From CAZUDI01 sp964618975 (lineage in GTDB: Bacteria; Desulfobacterota; Desulfomonilia; UBA1062), in assembly GCA_964618975.1 (NCBI GenBank), contig CAZUDI010000070.1, positions 1-18,996 of the forward strand: 18,996 nucleotides of DNA, given 5' to 3'. A program made the translations under genes and the position numbers. The notes under the pieces are model-generated. The model was not told the DNA's origin and ran no database searches. It worked only from the letters and a program-made list of their open reading frames with translations. Of this stretch, positions 8,428 to 15,474 are shown one piece after another (the first letter of the stretch is position 1; the number at the start of each line of letters is the position of its first letter).

Positions 8428-9575
8428 GCTCCCCCCTCCAGCACCGTGTGCAGGTCCTTGTCCCCGCGTCCGGAGAGGTTCACGATGACGCTGCCCCTCG
8501 GATTTTGCTCGCCGTAGCGCGCCAGATAGGCGATGGCATGGGCGCTCTCCAGGGCCGGGGCGATGCCCTCGAGCCGGTTGAGCTGCCGGAAGGCCGCCAA
8601 GGCCATGCCATCGTCGACGAGCTCGTAGCGCGCCCGGCCCTCACCGGCCAGGAAGCTGTGTTCCGGGCCCACGCCGGGATAATCCAGCCCGGCGGCGACG
8701 GAATGGGTGTCCTTGATCTGACCGCCCTCGTCCTGCAGCAGGAAGGAGAGCGCCCCGTGCAGCACCCCGGGATAACCGAAATTGATACTGGCCCCGTTGA
8801 GCCCATCGCCGTTGCCATAGGCCTCCACCCCGATGAGCTCCACCGGGTCGTTCAGGAAGGCGGAGAAAATCCCGATGGCATTGCTGCCGCCGCCCACGCA
8901 GGCGATCACCGCCTCCGGCAGCCCCCCCTTCGCTTCCAGGATCTGAGAACGCGCCTCCCGGCCGATGACCTCCTGAAAGGCGCGCACCATGCCCGGATAG
9001 GGGTGGGGCCCCACCACCGAACCCAGCAGGTAGTAGGTCTCGCCGGCATGGGCCGTCCAGTCGCGGATGGCCTCGCTGGTGGCGTCCTTGAGCGTGGCCG
9101 TGCCCGAGCGCACGGGGCGCACCTCGGTCCCCAAAAGCCGCATGCGCTCCACGTTCATGCGCTGGCGGCGCATGTCTTGAGCGCCCATGTAAACCGTGCA
9201 GGGCATGCCGTAGAGCGCACACACGGTGGCCGTGGCCACACCGTGCTGTCCGGCGCCGGTCTCCGCCACCACGCGCGCCTTGCCCATGCGCCGGGCAAGC
9301 AGGATCTGCCCCAGGGCGTTGTTGATCTTGTGCGATCCGGTGTGGTTTAAGTCCTCGCGCTTGAGCCACACCTCGAGGCCCACCGCCTGCGAGAGGCGCC
9401 CGGCATACCTCAACGGGCTCGGACGGCCCACATAATCCCTCAGGCCCACACCCAGCTCTGCCATGAAGGAGTCATCCCCGAGAGCCGTCTCAAAGGCCTC
9501 CTCCAGCTCCTCAAGCGCTCCAACCAGTGTCTCCGGCACGTACTGTCCGCCGAACCGACCGTAATAACCCTTCAC
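8424..9575 (-). CDS. trpB: Tryptophan synthase beta subunit
   Basis: 383 residues. A PLP enzyme that condenses indole with serine to give tryptophan, working as an alpha2beta2 complex with TrpA. The start is a GTG at 9575 beginning VKGYYGRFGGQYVPETL, the conserved N-terminus. It is preceded by AAGGAGG and overlaps the trpF stop as GTGA. The PLP lysine is Lys83 in HTGSHKINNALGQ. Further motifs are AETGAGQHGVATATVCA, GSVVGPHPYP, the phosphate-binding CVGGGSNAIG, and GVGPEHSFL (COMM-domain side of the family). The frame stays open upstream of the GTG for several hundred bases, but that stretch is only the shadow of trpF. It is a TrpB1-type sequence, consistent with its pairing with trpA. Confidence 0.97.
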   Translation of the reverse strand: MKGYYGRFGGQYVPETLVGALEELEEAFETALGDDSFMAELGVGLRDYVGRPSPLRYAGRLSQAVGLEVWLKREDLNHTGSHKINNALGQILLARRMGKARVVAETGAGQHGVATATVCALYGMPCTVYMGAQDMRRQRMNVERMRLLGTEVRPVRSGTATLKDATSEAIRDWTAHAGETYYLLGSVVGPHPYPGMVRAFQEVIGREARSQILEAKGGLPEAVIACVGGGSNAIGIFSAFLNDPVELIGVEAYGNGDGLNGASINFGYPGVLHGALSFLLQDEGGQIKDTHSVAAGLDYPGVGPEHSFLAGEGRARYELVDDGMALAAFRQLNRLEGIAPALESAHAIAYLARYGEQNPRGSVIVNLSGRGDKDLHTVLEGGA

Positions 9576-10135
9576 GCCCTCGCCTCCTTGATAAACTTTT
9601 TCATCTTGTCTGCGTCCTTGATACCGGGGCCAAGCTCCACGCCCGAACTCACGTCCACCCCGCCCGGGCGCGCCCGGGCGATGGAAGAGCGCACATTCTC
9701 GGGCGTGAGCCCCCCGGCGAGGATACAGGGGATCTCGAGCGGTACCGGGACCTGCGTCGGGATGCCGCGCCCCTGGCTCGCATCCAGCAAAAACCGGCAG
9801 GGGAAAGCGGGCACGTGCCGGGTGTCGATCCTGCTGACGGCCACGATCACCCGCAGGGTCTGCGCCAGCAGGGCATGCGCCTCGGTGAACGGGGCATGGA
9901 TCTGCACCGTGTCGAGGCCCAGGTCCCGGGCGATGGCGGCGATCAGGCCGGGGTTCTCGTCCCGGAAGACGCCCACCTTCTCGACGCCCTCGATCAAATG
10001 CACCCAGGACCGCAGACGGGAGGGGTCCGCCATCCGCGGGCTGGGCGTGAGCACGAAGCCCACCGCGTCCGCCCCGAGCCCGGAGGCCAGGCGGGCGTCT
10101 TCGTAGCGCGTGATGCCACAGATCTTCACCCACAT
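9572..10135 (-). CDS. trpF: Phosphoribosylanthranilate isomerase
   Basis: 187 residues, slightly short for the family (~200). It performs the Amadori rearrangement of N-(5-phosphoribosyl)anthranilate to CdRP. The N-terminal VKICGITRYEDA (3-14) carries the catalytic Cys6, and Asp118 in FLLDAS is the probable general acid. FVLTPSPRMADP (28-38) is the SxR phosphate motif, and ILAGGLTPENV and GVDVSSGVELGPGIKD form the C-terminal phosphate site. Two usual motifs are relaxed: VQIHA where QLHG is common, and QGRGIPTQ after the catalytic Asp. The start overlaps the trpC stop by 10 nt, and the stop overlaps the trpB GTG start. Confidence 0.95.
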   Translation of the reverse strand: MWVKICGITRYEDARLASGLGADAVGFVLTPSPRMADPSRLRSWVHLIEGVEKVGVFRDENPGLIAAIARDLGLDTVQIHAPFTEAHALLAQTLRVIVAVSRIDTRHVPAFPCRFLLDASQGRGIPTQVPVPLEIPCILAGGLTPENVRSSIARARPGGVDVSSGVELGPGIKDADKMKKFIKEARA

Positions 10136-10860
10136 GCGAACACCTCCCCCCTCAGGCGCTCATCGGCCAGGGCCCGGCCGATGAGCGCGGCGTCATAGCC
10201 CATATCCCGCACGGCCTCCAGCTCGGCGCGGAAGGAGATGCCGCTCAGGGCCACCTTCACCACCCCCTCCGGGATCAGGCCCACCAGCTCGCGGTGGCGC
10301 GTCCTGTCCAGCGTGAGGTGCGTAAGATCGCGCGCGTTGACCCCGATCATCCGCGCCCCGCAGTCTTGGGCCCTGGCCAGGCCCTCCCGGGTGTGGGCCT
10401 CCACCAGCGCCTGCATGCCCAGGGAGCGGCAGAAGTCGAGGAGCCGCCCGAGCTCGGCCAGAGTCAGCATCTCGCTGATCAGGAGTACCGCATCCGCCCC
10501 AAAACGTCGCCCGGCCCGGATCTGCCGCTCATGGACCACGAAGTCCTTCATGAGCACCGGCAGCGGGCAGGCCTGCCGGATGCGGCTAAGATAGCTCAGG
10601 TCGCCCTTGAAGTACTCCGGCTCGGTCAGACAGGATATGGCCGCCGCATTCAGCGCGGTGTAGAGCCGGGCCAGGCTTTCGGGGTCCTGCGTGAGCCCGA
10701 GGTCTCCCTCCTTAGGGGTGGCATACTTCACCTCGGCGATGATGGCCAGGCCTTTGAGGGCCTCCTTAAACGGCCGCACGGGGGGATCCCCTCCGGCGGG
10801 GATCCACAGGCCGGCGGCGCGCTTGTGGGCGCGCACATACATCTGCTTTAAAAAATCCAT
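10126..10860 (-). CDS. trpC: Indole-3-glycerol phosphate synthase
   Basis: 244 residues beginning MDFLKQMYVRAHKRAAGL. It closes the indole ring of CdRP to give indole-3-glycerol phosphate. Conserved catalytic positions can be followed in the TIM barrel: Glu43 and Lys45 (IIAEVKYATP), Lys105 (VLMKDF), Glu154 (ALVEAH), Asn176 (GVNARD) and Ser206. The residue before that Ser-Gly-Ile is Leu205 (VALSGI), whereas the family normally has Glu there (ESGI), an active-site position. GYDAALIGRAL is the C-terminal phosphate loop. The sequence looks divergent but intact. Its ATG shares one base with the trpD stop (TGATG). The open frame extends upstream, but that part is trpD in another frame. Confidence 0.92.
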   Translation of the reverse strand: MDFLKQMYVRAHKRAAGLWIPAGGDPPVRPFKEALKGLAIIAEVKYATPKEGDLGLTQDPESLARLYTALNAAAISCLTEPEYFKGDLSYLSRIRQACPLPVLMKDFVVHERQIRAGRRFGADAVLLISEMLTLAELGRLLDFCRSLGMQALVEAHTREGLARAQDCGARMIGVNARDLTHLTLDRTRHRELVGLIPEGVVKVALSGISFRAELEAVRDMGYDAALIGRALADERLRGEVFACG

Positions 10861-11849
10861 CAGGCCCTCACCCGCTCCAGGGCCGCCAGGGCCGCCCCGC
10901 TCGCGATCACCCGCCGGGCCGTTTGCACCCCGTCGCCGATGTCCATACTCGCATCCACGGCCATCAGCGCCGCGGCCGTGTTGATGAGGAGGCTCTGCAG
11001 GCAGGGCCCGGTATCCCGGCCGATAAACACCCCTTCGATCATCGCGGCCGAATCTTGGGCCGAGTCCGCCCTGAGGGCCGCGATCGGCCCGGAGGTGATG
11101 CCGGCCGCCTGGGGGGTGATCTCGCCCATCGTGATGCGTCCCCGAGCAAGGCGTGCATAGCGCGTGGGTCCGCTGATGGAAACCTCGTCCAGCCCGGAGT
11201 GCACCACCATGGCCCCCTTGAGCCCCATGAGGGCAAAGACGTTGATCATGGGCTCGATGAGGCCGGGGTCGTAGACCCCCATGAGCTGAAAGGCCGCCCC
11301 GGCGGGATTGGAGAGCGGGCCCAGGATATTGAAGATCGTCTTGATGCCCAGCTGCGTCCTGGTCGGCATGGCATGCCGCATGGAGGGGTGGTAGCGGGGG
11401 GCGAACAGAAAGGCGAAGCCCTTCTCGCACAGGGACTTCTCGGCCTCCTGCGGATCGAGGTCGATGGGCACGCCCAGGGCCTCGAGACAGTCCGCACTGC
11501 CGGACGAGGAGCTCACCGAGCGGTTCCCATGCTTGGCCACCTTGCAGCCGGCCCCGGCGAGCACCAGGGCCACGGCCGTGGAGATGTTGAAGGTGCAGGC
11601 CTGGTCCCCGCCCGTGCCGCAGGTGTCCACCACCTCGAAGCCCACCTTCACCCGCAGGGCCTTTTCGCGCATCACCTGGGCGGCGGCGGCGATCTCGGCG
11701 GGCCTTTCTCCCTTGGCCCGCAGGGCCACCAGAAAGGCGGCCATCTGGGACTCGGTGGCCTCGCCGGTCATGATCAGGTCAAAGGCCCGCTCCATCTCGC
11801 CGGCACTCAAGTCACGGCCGGACAGGAGTTTCTCGATAAAAGCCTTCAT
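10860..11849 (-). CDS. trpD: Anthranilate phosphoribosyltransferase
   Basis: 329 residues, normal length. It transfers phosphoribose from PRPP to anthranilate. It has the N-terminal helical domain with a GEATESQMAAFLVALRAKGE segment (29-48). The PRPP-binding DTCGTGGD follows (75-82), then KHGNRSVSSSSGSAD (106-120), and then IKTIFNILGPLSNPA, characteristic of TrpD. DEVSISGPT near the C-terminal part matches the Mg2+/PRPP acidic site. The start overlaps the trpG stop (ATGA). It stands alone here and is not fused to the TrpG glutaminase as in enterobacteria. Confidence 0.97.
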   Translation of the reverse strand: MKAFIEKLLSGRDLSAGEMERAFDLIMTGEATESQMAAFLVALRAKGERPAEIAAAAQVMREKALRVKVGFEVVDTCGTGGDQACTFNISTAVALVLAGAGCKVAKHGNRSVSSSSGSADCLEALGVPIDLDPQEAEKSLCEKGFAFLFAPRYHPSMRHAMPTRTQLGIKTIFNILGPLSNPAGAAFQLMGVYDPGLIEPMINVFALMGLKGAMVVHSGLDEVSISGPTRYARLARGRITMGEITPQAAGITSGPIAALRADSAQDSAAMIEGVFIGRDTGPCLQSLLINTAAALMAVDASMDIGDGVQTARRVIASGAALAALERVRA

Positions 11850-12424
11850 TGTCCCTCCTTGGTAACTGAAATGAAACGATCAATGATGTCTGTGCCATAC
11901 TCGGTGGCAATGGATTCGGGATGGAACTGGAGGCCGAAGAGCGGGTAGCAGGTGTGCTCGACGGCCATCACCTCACCGTCCTCGGCGCGGGCGCACACCC
12001 TCAGGTCGTCAGGCAAAGTAGCGCCCTCCACGGCCAGGGAATGGTAGCGCACGACTGAAAAGGATGGCGGCAGGGCCCTAAAGAGACCCCCGCCGCTGTG
12101 GGTGATGCGCGAGAGCTTGCCGTGCATCACCGCGCGGGCATGGCGGATGCGGGCCCCGAAGGCCGCCGCCAGGCACTGGTGTCCCAGACAGACCCCCAGG
12201 ATGGGGATACGCTCGCAAAAGCGCTCGATGAGCTCCACCGAGATCCCCGCCCCCTGCGGGGCGCCGGGTCCCGGGGAGATGATGATGCCGTCGGGTGAGA
12301 GCCTGTCCACCTCCGGGGCGCTGAGCTCGTTGTTGCGCCGCACGAGCACCTCTTCGCCCAGGACGGAAACCATCTGGACGATGTTGTAGGTAAACGAATC
12401 GAAATTGTCGATCATCAGGATCAT
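11846..12424 (-). CDS. trpG: Anthranilate synthase component II (glutamine amidotransferase)
   Basis: 192 residues. A class I glutaminase that supplies ammonia to TrpE; the same type of subunit can also serve PabB, so dual use is possible. It has MIDNFDSFTYN (4-14), the oxyanion-loop ISPGPGAP, the nucleophile Cys79 in GVCLGHQ, and His168/Glu170 in LQFHPES, which completes the catalytic triad. The first ATG was taken because it forms the ATGA overlap with the trpE stop; a second in-frame ATG three codons later is possible. Confidence 0.96.
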   Translation of the reverse strand: MILMIDNFDSFTYNIVQMVSVLGEEVLVRRNNELSAPEVDRLSPDGIIISPGPGAPQGAGISVELIERFCERIPILGVCLGHQCLAAAFGARIRHARAVMHGKLSRITHSGGGLFRALPPSFSVVRYHSLAVEGATLPDDLRVCARAEDGEVMAVEHTCYPLFGLQFHPESIATEYGTDIIDRFISVTKEGQ

Positions 12425-13812
12425 GCCAGACCTCCCAGGGCCTTACTCAAGGCCATGAGTTTGTTGTCTATCTCCTGCAACTCGCTGGCGGGGTCCGAGT
12501 CCCAGACGATCCCGGCGCCGGCCTGCACCGCATAGGTACCGCCGTTCATGAAGATCGTGCGGATGGCGATGCCGGTATCGATATTGCCGCACAGCGAGAG
12601 GTAGCCCACGGCCCCGGCATAGGGCCCGCGGCAGCGCCCCTCCAGCTCGTCGATGATCTGCATGGCACGCACCTTGGGTGCCCCGGAGACCGTCCCGGCC
12701 GGGAAGCAGGCCTTGAGCACGTCGATGCCCGTCATCCCCTCGCACTTGACCCCCCGCACGCAGGAGACGATGTGCATGACGTGCGAAAAATACTTCACCT
12801 CGTTCATGCGCGTGACCCTGACCGACCCCGGCCGGGCGATGCGGCCCACATCGTTGCGGGCCAGGTCGAGCAGCATGAGATGCTCGGCGCGCTCCTTCGC
12901 GTCTCTCAGCAGATCTGCGGCCAAATCGGCGTCCTCTTCCACAGAGCTTCCCCGCGGCCGGGTACCCGCAATGGGCAGCGTGGTGATGCGGTCCCCCTTC
13001 AGCCGCACCAGCACCTCGGGCGAGGAGCCGATGAGGGTGACGCCCTTCATGCGGATGAAGAAGAGATAGGGCGAGGGGTTGATGCGCCGCAGGCGGCGGT
13101 AGACATCGAAGGGGCTAAGGGGAGATTCGAGATCCATGCGGCGCGAGAGCACCGCCTGGATGATCTCCCCGTCGCGGATATATCCGCGGGCCCGATCCAC
13201 GGCCTCCAGAAAGGCCCCTTCTGTGAGCGAGGCCCCCTGCACATGCGGACGTCCGGGATCCATAGGGACAGACAGACGGCGCGCATGTAAGAGGGCCTCC
13301 TCCAGGGGGGCGAAGGCCTCCTCGGCCCGCCTGCGGACAGTGGCTTCCGCCAGCCCAGCCTCCGCGATGGTATGCAGGAGGAAATGCCCCTGCCTGAGAT
13401 GGTTAAACACCAGCAGGGTATCCACCCGTCCGAGCAGGGCATCGGGAAAGCCGGAGGCAACCTCCGGCCGCTCGAGATCCTCGATTCCCCGGATCATGTC
13501 GTACCCCACATAGCCCACATAGCCGCCGATAAAGGGGGGCAGGGTGTTCTGTTTAAAACGCAGCCCGGGACCACTCAAGGGCATCCTGGCCCAGGGATCC
13601 CTTGCCCGATCCCCGATTTCGATGGTCTCTCCCGGCGCAAAGCGCCCCAGAAAACTGTAGGTTCCCGGGATAGATTCCAACAGAAAGCCGTCTCCGTCGC
13701 CCGCCAGGGCATCGTAGGCCTGCACCGGGGTGAGGGTGTCGCACGTCAGGTTTTTCATGGCCACGACCCCGCGGTCATGGATGTCCCTGTATACTACCGC
13801 TTTCGTCTGCAT
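12421..13812 (-). CDS. trpE: Anthranilate synthase component I
   Basis: 463 residues from the chosen ATG at 13812, which follows an AGGAAAGGG Shine-Dalgarno. Upstream in-frame ATGs would add up to 19 residues without a good ribosome site. It converts chorismate to anthranilate using ammonia from TrpG. The N-terminal part has LLES (44-47), the tryptophan feedback-binding motif, so allosteric inhibition by Trp is expected. The chorismate-binding domain has LPIAGTRPRG, LMLLDLARNDVGR, FPAGTVSGAPKVRAM, GPYAGAVGYLSLCGNIDTGI and VQAGAGIVWDSDP. It is the first structural gene of the operon, 148 nt downstream of the leader peptide stop. Control is predicted by attenuation and feedback inhibition. Confidence 0.97.
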   Translation of the reverse strand: MQTKAVVYRDIHDRGVVAMKNLTCDTLTPVQAYDALAGDGDGFLLESIPGTYSFLGRFAPGETIEIGDRARDPWARMPLSGPGLRFKQNTLPPFIGGYVGYVGYDMIRGIEDLERPEVASGFPDALLGRVDTLLVFNHLRQGHFLLHTIAEAGLAEATVRRRAEEAFAPLEEALLHARRLSVPMDPGRPHVQGASLTEGAFLEAVDRARGYIRDGEIIQAVLSRRMDLESPLSPFDVYRRLRRINPSPYLFFIRMKGVTLIGSSPEVLVRLKGDRITTLPIAGTRPRGSSVEEDADLAADLLRDAKERAEHLMLLDLARNDVGRIARPGSVRVTRMNEVKYFSHVMHIVSCVRGVKCEGMTGIDVLKACFPAGTVSGAPKVRAMQIIDELEGRCRGPYAGAVGYLSLCGNIDTGIAIRTIFMNGGTYAVQAGAGIVWDSDPASELQEIDNKLMALSKALGGLA

Positions 13813-13896
13813 CCCTTTCCTTTCCTTAACGCCATCATAAGCATGCATCTCCGGGTGAACCCGCCACACGTTTCAAAGTTTTCGCCCCCTGGCGAT

Positions 13897-13935
13897 AAAA
13901 CAAAGGCGGCAGGCCTTCCAAGAAGGCCTGCCGCC
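13897..13935 (-). terminator. trp attenuator: intrinsic terminator hairpin upstream of trpE
   Basis: Read on the minus strand, GGCGGCAGGCCTTC (13935-13922) is followed by a 3-nt loop and its perfect complement GAAGGCCTGCCGCC (13918-13905), then TTTGTTTT (13904-13897). A 14-bp GC-rich stem directly followed by a U-rich run is a strong intrinsic terminator. It lies between the leader peptide stop and trpE, where an attenuator terminator (3:4 hairpin) belongs. Confidence 0.93.
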
Positions 13936-14018
13936 GGTATGCTTCCCCTTAAGTCGAGGACTACGACAACCACACCTCCCCGTCGCATCGTCTTATCGGG
14001 CGCCACCACCAGGCATGG
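13919..14018 (-). promoter_or_regulatory. trp leader RNA: alternative 1:2 and 2:3 (antiterminator) pairings
   Basis: Pairings were found by hand. Segment 1 CCAUGCCU (14018-14011), just before and touching the Trp codons, pairs with segment 2 AGGUGUGG (13977-13970): 8 contiguous pairs, two G-U. Segment 2 can instead pair with the 5' arm of the terminator. CGGGGAGGU (13982-13974) pairs with GCCUUCUUG (13927-13919), and UUGUCGU (13969-13963) pairs with GCGGCAG (13934-13928). That makes 16 pairs (seven G-U) around one 4-nt bulge. A ribosome stalled on the Trp codons would cover segment 1 and free segment 2 to block the terminator. A ribosome reaching the stop codon, which is inside segment 2, would let the terminator form. 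Confidence 0.75.
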
Positions 14019-14029
14019 GTGATCGTCAT
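13961..14029 (-). CDS. trpL: trp operon leader peptide with three tandem Trp codons
   Basis: A 22-residue reading frame, ATG at 14029 to TAG at 13961, beginning MTITHAWWWRPIRR and ending EVWLS. It is preceded by GGAG (14040-14037) at normal spacing. Codons 7-9 are TGG TGG TGG (14011-14003), and a fourth Trp codon is at position 20. It lies about 20 nt downstream of the likely transcription start and upstream of a strong terminator and trpE. The product has no expected function of its own. Its translation senses charged tRNA-Trp: stalling at the Trp run would promote read-through into trpE. Tandem Trp codons in this place are very unlikely by chance. Confidence 0.92.
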   Translation of the reverse strand: MTITHAWWWRPIRRCDGEVWLS

Positions 14030-14045
14030 CTGTCTTCTCCCTGTC

Positions 14046-14074
14046 ATGCGTGTTTCTATATACAGAAACGGCAT
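14046..14074. promoter_or_regulatory. Candidate operator: dyad over the trp -10 element
   Basis: On the plus strand GTTTCT (14052-14057) and AGAAAC (14064-14069) form a perfect 6-bp inverted repeat with a 6-nt centre. It extends outward, with a one-base offset, to ATGC (14046-14049) and GCAT (14071-14074). The dyad covers the -10 hexamer of the trp promoter, as repressor operators often do. No repressor gene is in the window, so the binding protein is unknown; a TrpR-like factor is only a guess. Confidence 0.45.
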
Positions 14075-14083
14075 CTGTGTCAA
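14055..14083 (-). promoter_or_regulatory. trp operon promoter (sigma70 type)
   Basis: On the minus strand TTGACA (14083-14078), an exact -35 consensus, is followed by a 17-bp spacer and TATAGA (14060-14055) as the -10. Transcription would start near 14048, leaving a short 5' end before the leader peptide ribosome site. The flanking sequence is AT-rich, unlike the coding regions. Confidence 0.85.
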
Positions 14084-14120
14084 TATCTTTAGCGAAATTT
14101 ATATTCCCAGGAACCTTTTT

Positions 14121-14150
14121 TTGTAACATATTATTATCGTTGATTATAAT
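14121..14150 (+). promoter_or_regulatory. Candidate distal promoter for fbp-fba
   Basis: TTGTAA (14121-14126), an 18-bp spacer and an exact TATAAT (14145-14150) lie on the plus strand, about 270 bases upstream of fbp and divergent from the trp promoter. The -10 sits inside a perfect 12-bp palindrome TGATTATAATCA (14141-14152), so a regulator could bind here. The long 5' leader this implies makes the call moderate. Confidence 0.45.
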
Positions 14151-14419
14151 CATGAAGATAAACCCCAGGGGTGAAATCCATGATTCATCGCCTCGACCAT
14201 GACCCTCCGGCACTCTGTGCGTAAAACCAAGGGCACGGACCTGGCTGCGCCTTTTCAGACACAACCGGCATCTGCCTCGTGGACAATCCAGGACGTGCGG
14301 GCGGACCCGGCTGTCTGTCCTGCAGACCTTCCCCACTTCAGCTTGCATTTTCCCTTCCAAATCATATATATGTGGTTAGTTGCATGGTATACGATCACAC
14401 TCTCCCCGGAGGGAAATCC
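14151..14419 (+). other. Long non-coding leader upstream of fbp, with a possible small upstream ORF
   Basis: No conserved gene is visible in these 269 bases. A 14-codon frame (14180-14224, starting MIHRLDHDPP) begins at an ATG whose context GAAATCCATGA is repeated exactly at the fbp start (14173-14183 and 14413-14423). A second promoter-like pair, TTGCAT (14343-14348) and TATATA (14365-14370) with a 16-bp spacer, lies closer to fbp. I see no known riboswitch. Both the small frame and the proximal promoter are weak candidates. Confidence 0.3.
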
Positions 14420-15436
14420 ATGAATGAAGATGTCATTACTATTGAACGGCACATCACCGAGGAACAGCGGCGGCAAGGGGGTTCGGGTGATTTCAGCGCC
14501 ATCCTGAGTCAGATCGTTTTTGCGGCCAAGGTAGTCTCTGCTCAGGTCGGCCAGGCCGATCTGGCCGATATCCTGGGGAGCGTGGGGGAACGCAACGTCC
14601 AGGGCGAAGACGTCCAGAAACTGGATGTGTTTGCCAACAAGGTATTCATCAACTCCCTAAACTACATCGGCAAGGTCTGCGTCATGGCCTCGGAGGAAAA
14701 CCAGGATCTGATCTTCATCCCGGACAAGTACCCCAAGGGGGAATATGTGGTCATGTTCGATCCGCTGGACGGATCGTCGAATATCGACGTGAACGTCTCC
14801 ATCGGCACGATCTTCTCCATCTACAAACGCCGCTCCCCAGAGGGCGACGGGACCCTGGAAGACTGTCTGCAGCCTGGTTACGAGCAGTTCGGCGCCGGCT
14901 ATATCATCTACAGCTCGAGCACCAACCTCGTCTATTCCACCGGCAACGGGGTGAACGGGTTCAGCCTCGACCCCACGGTGAAAGAATTCGTGCTCTCCCA
15001 CCCCAACATCCGCATCCCCGAACAAGGCACTATCTACAGCGCCAACGAGGCCTACTACAATTACTGGAAGGCGGGCACGCGCGAGTACATCGACTACCTG
15101 AAGTCCGAACGCAACCTCAACCGCAAGCCCTATTCGTTGCGCTACATCGGATCGCTGGTGGCCGACTTCCACCGTAACCTCCTCAAGGGCGGCATCTTCC
15201 TCTACCCCGAAGACACCAAGGACCCCCGAAAGCCCAACGGCAAACTGCGTCTGCTCTACGAGGCCAATCCGCTGGCCTATCTGGTGGAAGAGGCCGGGGG
15301 TTATGCGAGTACAGGGTATGGGAGGATTCTGGACATCAAGCCCCAGGAGATCCACCAGAGGGTTCCCCTCATCATCGGCTCCAAACGGGATGTCCTCGAA
15401 TACGAGGATTTCGCCAGGAGAAACCTCCCTCAATAA
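14420..15436 (+). CDS. fbp: Fructose-1,6-bisphosphatase class I
   Basis: 338 residues, usual length. It hydrolyses fructose-1,6-bisphosphate to fructose-6-phosphate in gluconeogenesis, or in a Calvin cycle if one is present. The start at 14420 was chosen because GGAGGG precedes it by about 6 bases and the protein then begins at the normal distance from the first conserved block. The metal and phosphate sites are MASEEN (89-94) and DPLDGSSNIDVNVSIGT (114-130). Substrate-binding segments include GVNGFSLDP, YSLRYIGSLVADFHRNLLKG, GGIFLYPED and LLYEANPLAYLVEEAGGYAS. It is followed after 38 bases by fba on the same strand, and the two probably form one transcript. Confidence 0.97.
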   Translation: MNEDVITIERHITEEQRRQGGSGDFSAILSQIVFAAKVVSAQVGQADLADILGSVGERNVQGEDVQKLDVFANKVFINSLNYIGKVCVMASEENQDLIFIPDKYPKGEYVVMFDPLDGSSNIDVNVSIGTIFSIYKRRSPEGDGTLEDCLQPGYEQFGAGYIIYSSSTNLVYSTGNGVNGFSLDPTVKEFVLSHPNIRIPEQGTIYSANEAYYNYWKAGTREYIDYLKSERNLNRKPYSLRYIGSLVADFHRNLLKGGIFLYPEDTKDPRKPNGKLRLLYEANPLAYLVEEAGGYASTGYGRILDIKPQEIHQRVPLIIGSKRDVLEYEDFARRNLPQ

Positions 15437-15474
15437 CAGGCAGTGCTTTTCAATGACGGAAAGGAGATCTATCC

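Noticed and set aside
9576..10133. Upstream extension of the trpB reading frame
   Set aside because: The stretch is trpF read in another frame; the true start is the GTG at 9575 with AAGGAGG and the conserved N-terminus.
13813..13869. Longer trpE start at 13869
   Set aside because: The added 19 residues have no ribosome site, and AGGAAAGGG stands directly before the ATG at 13812.
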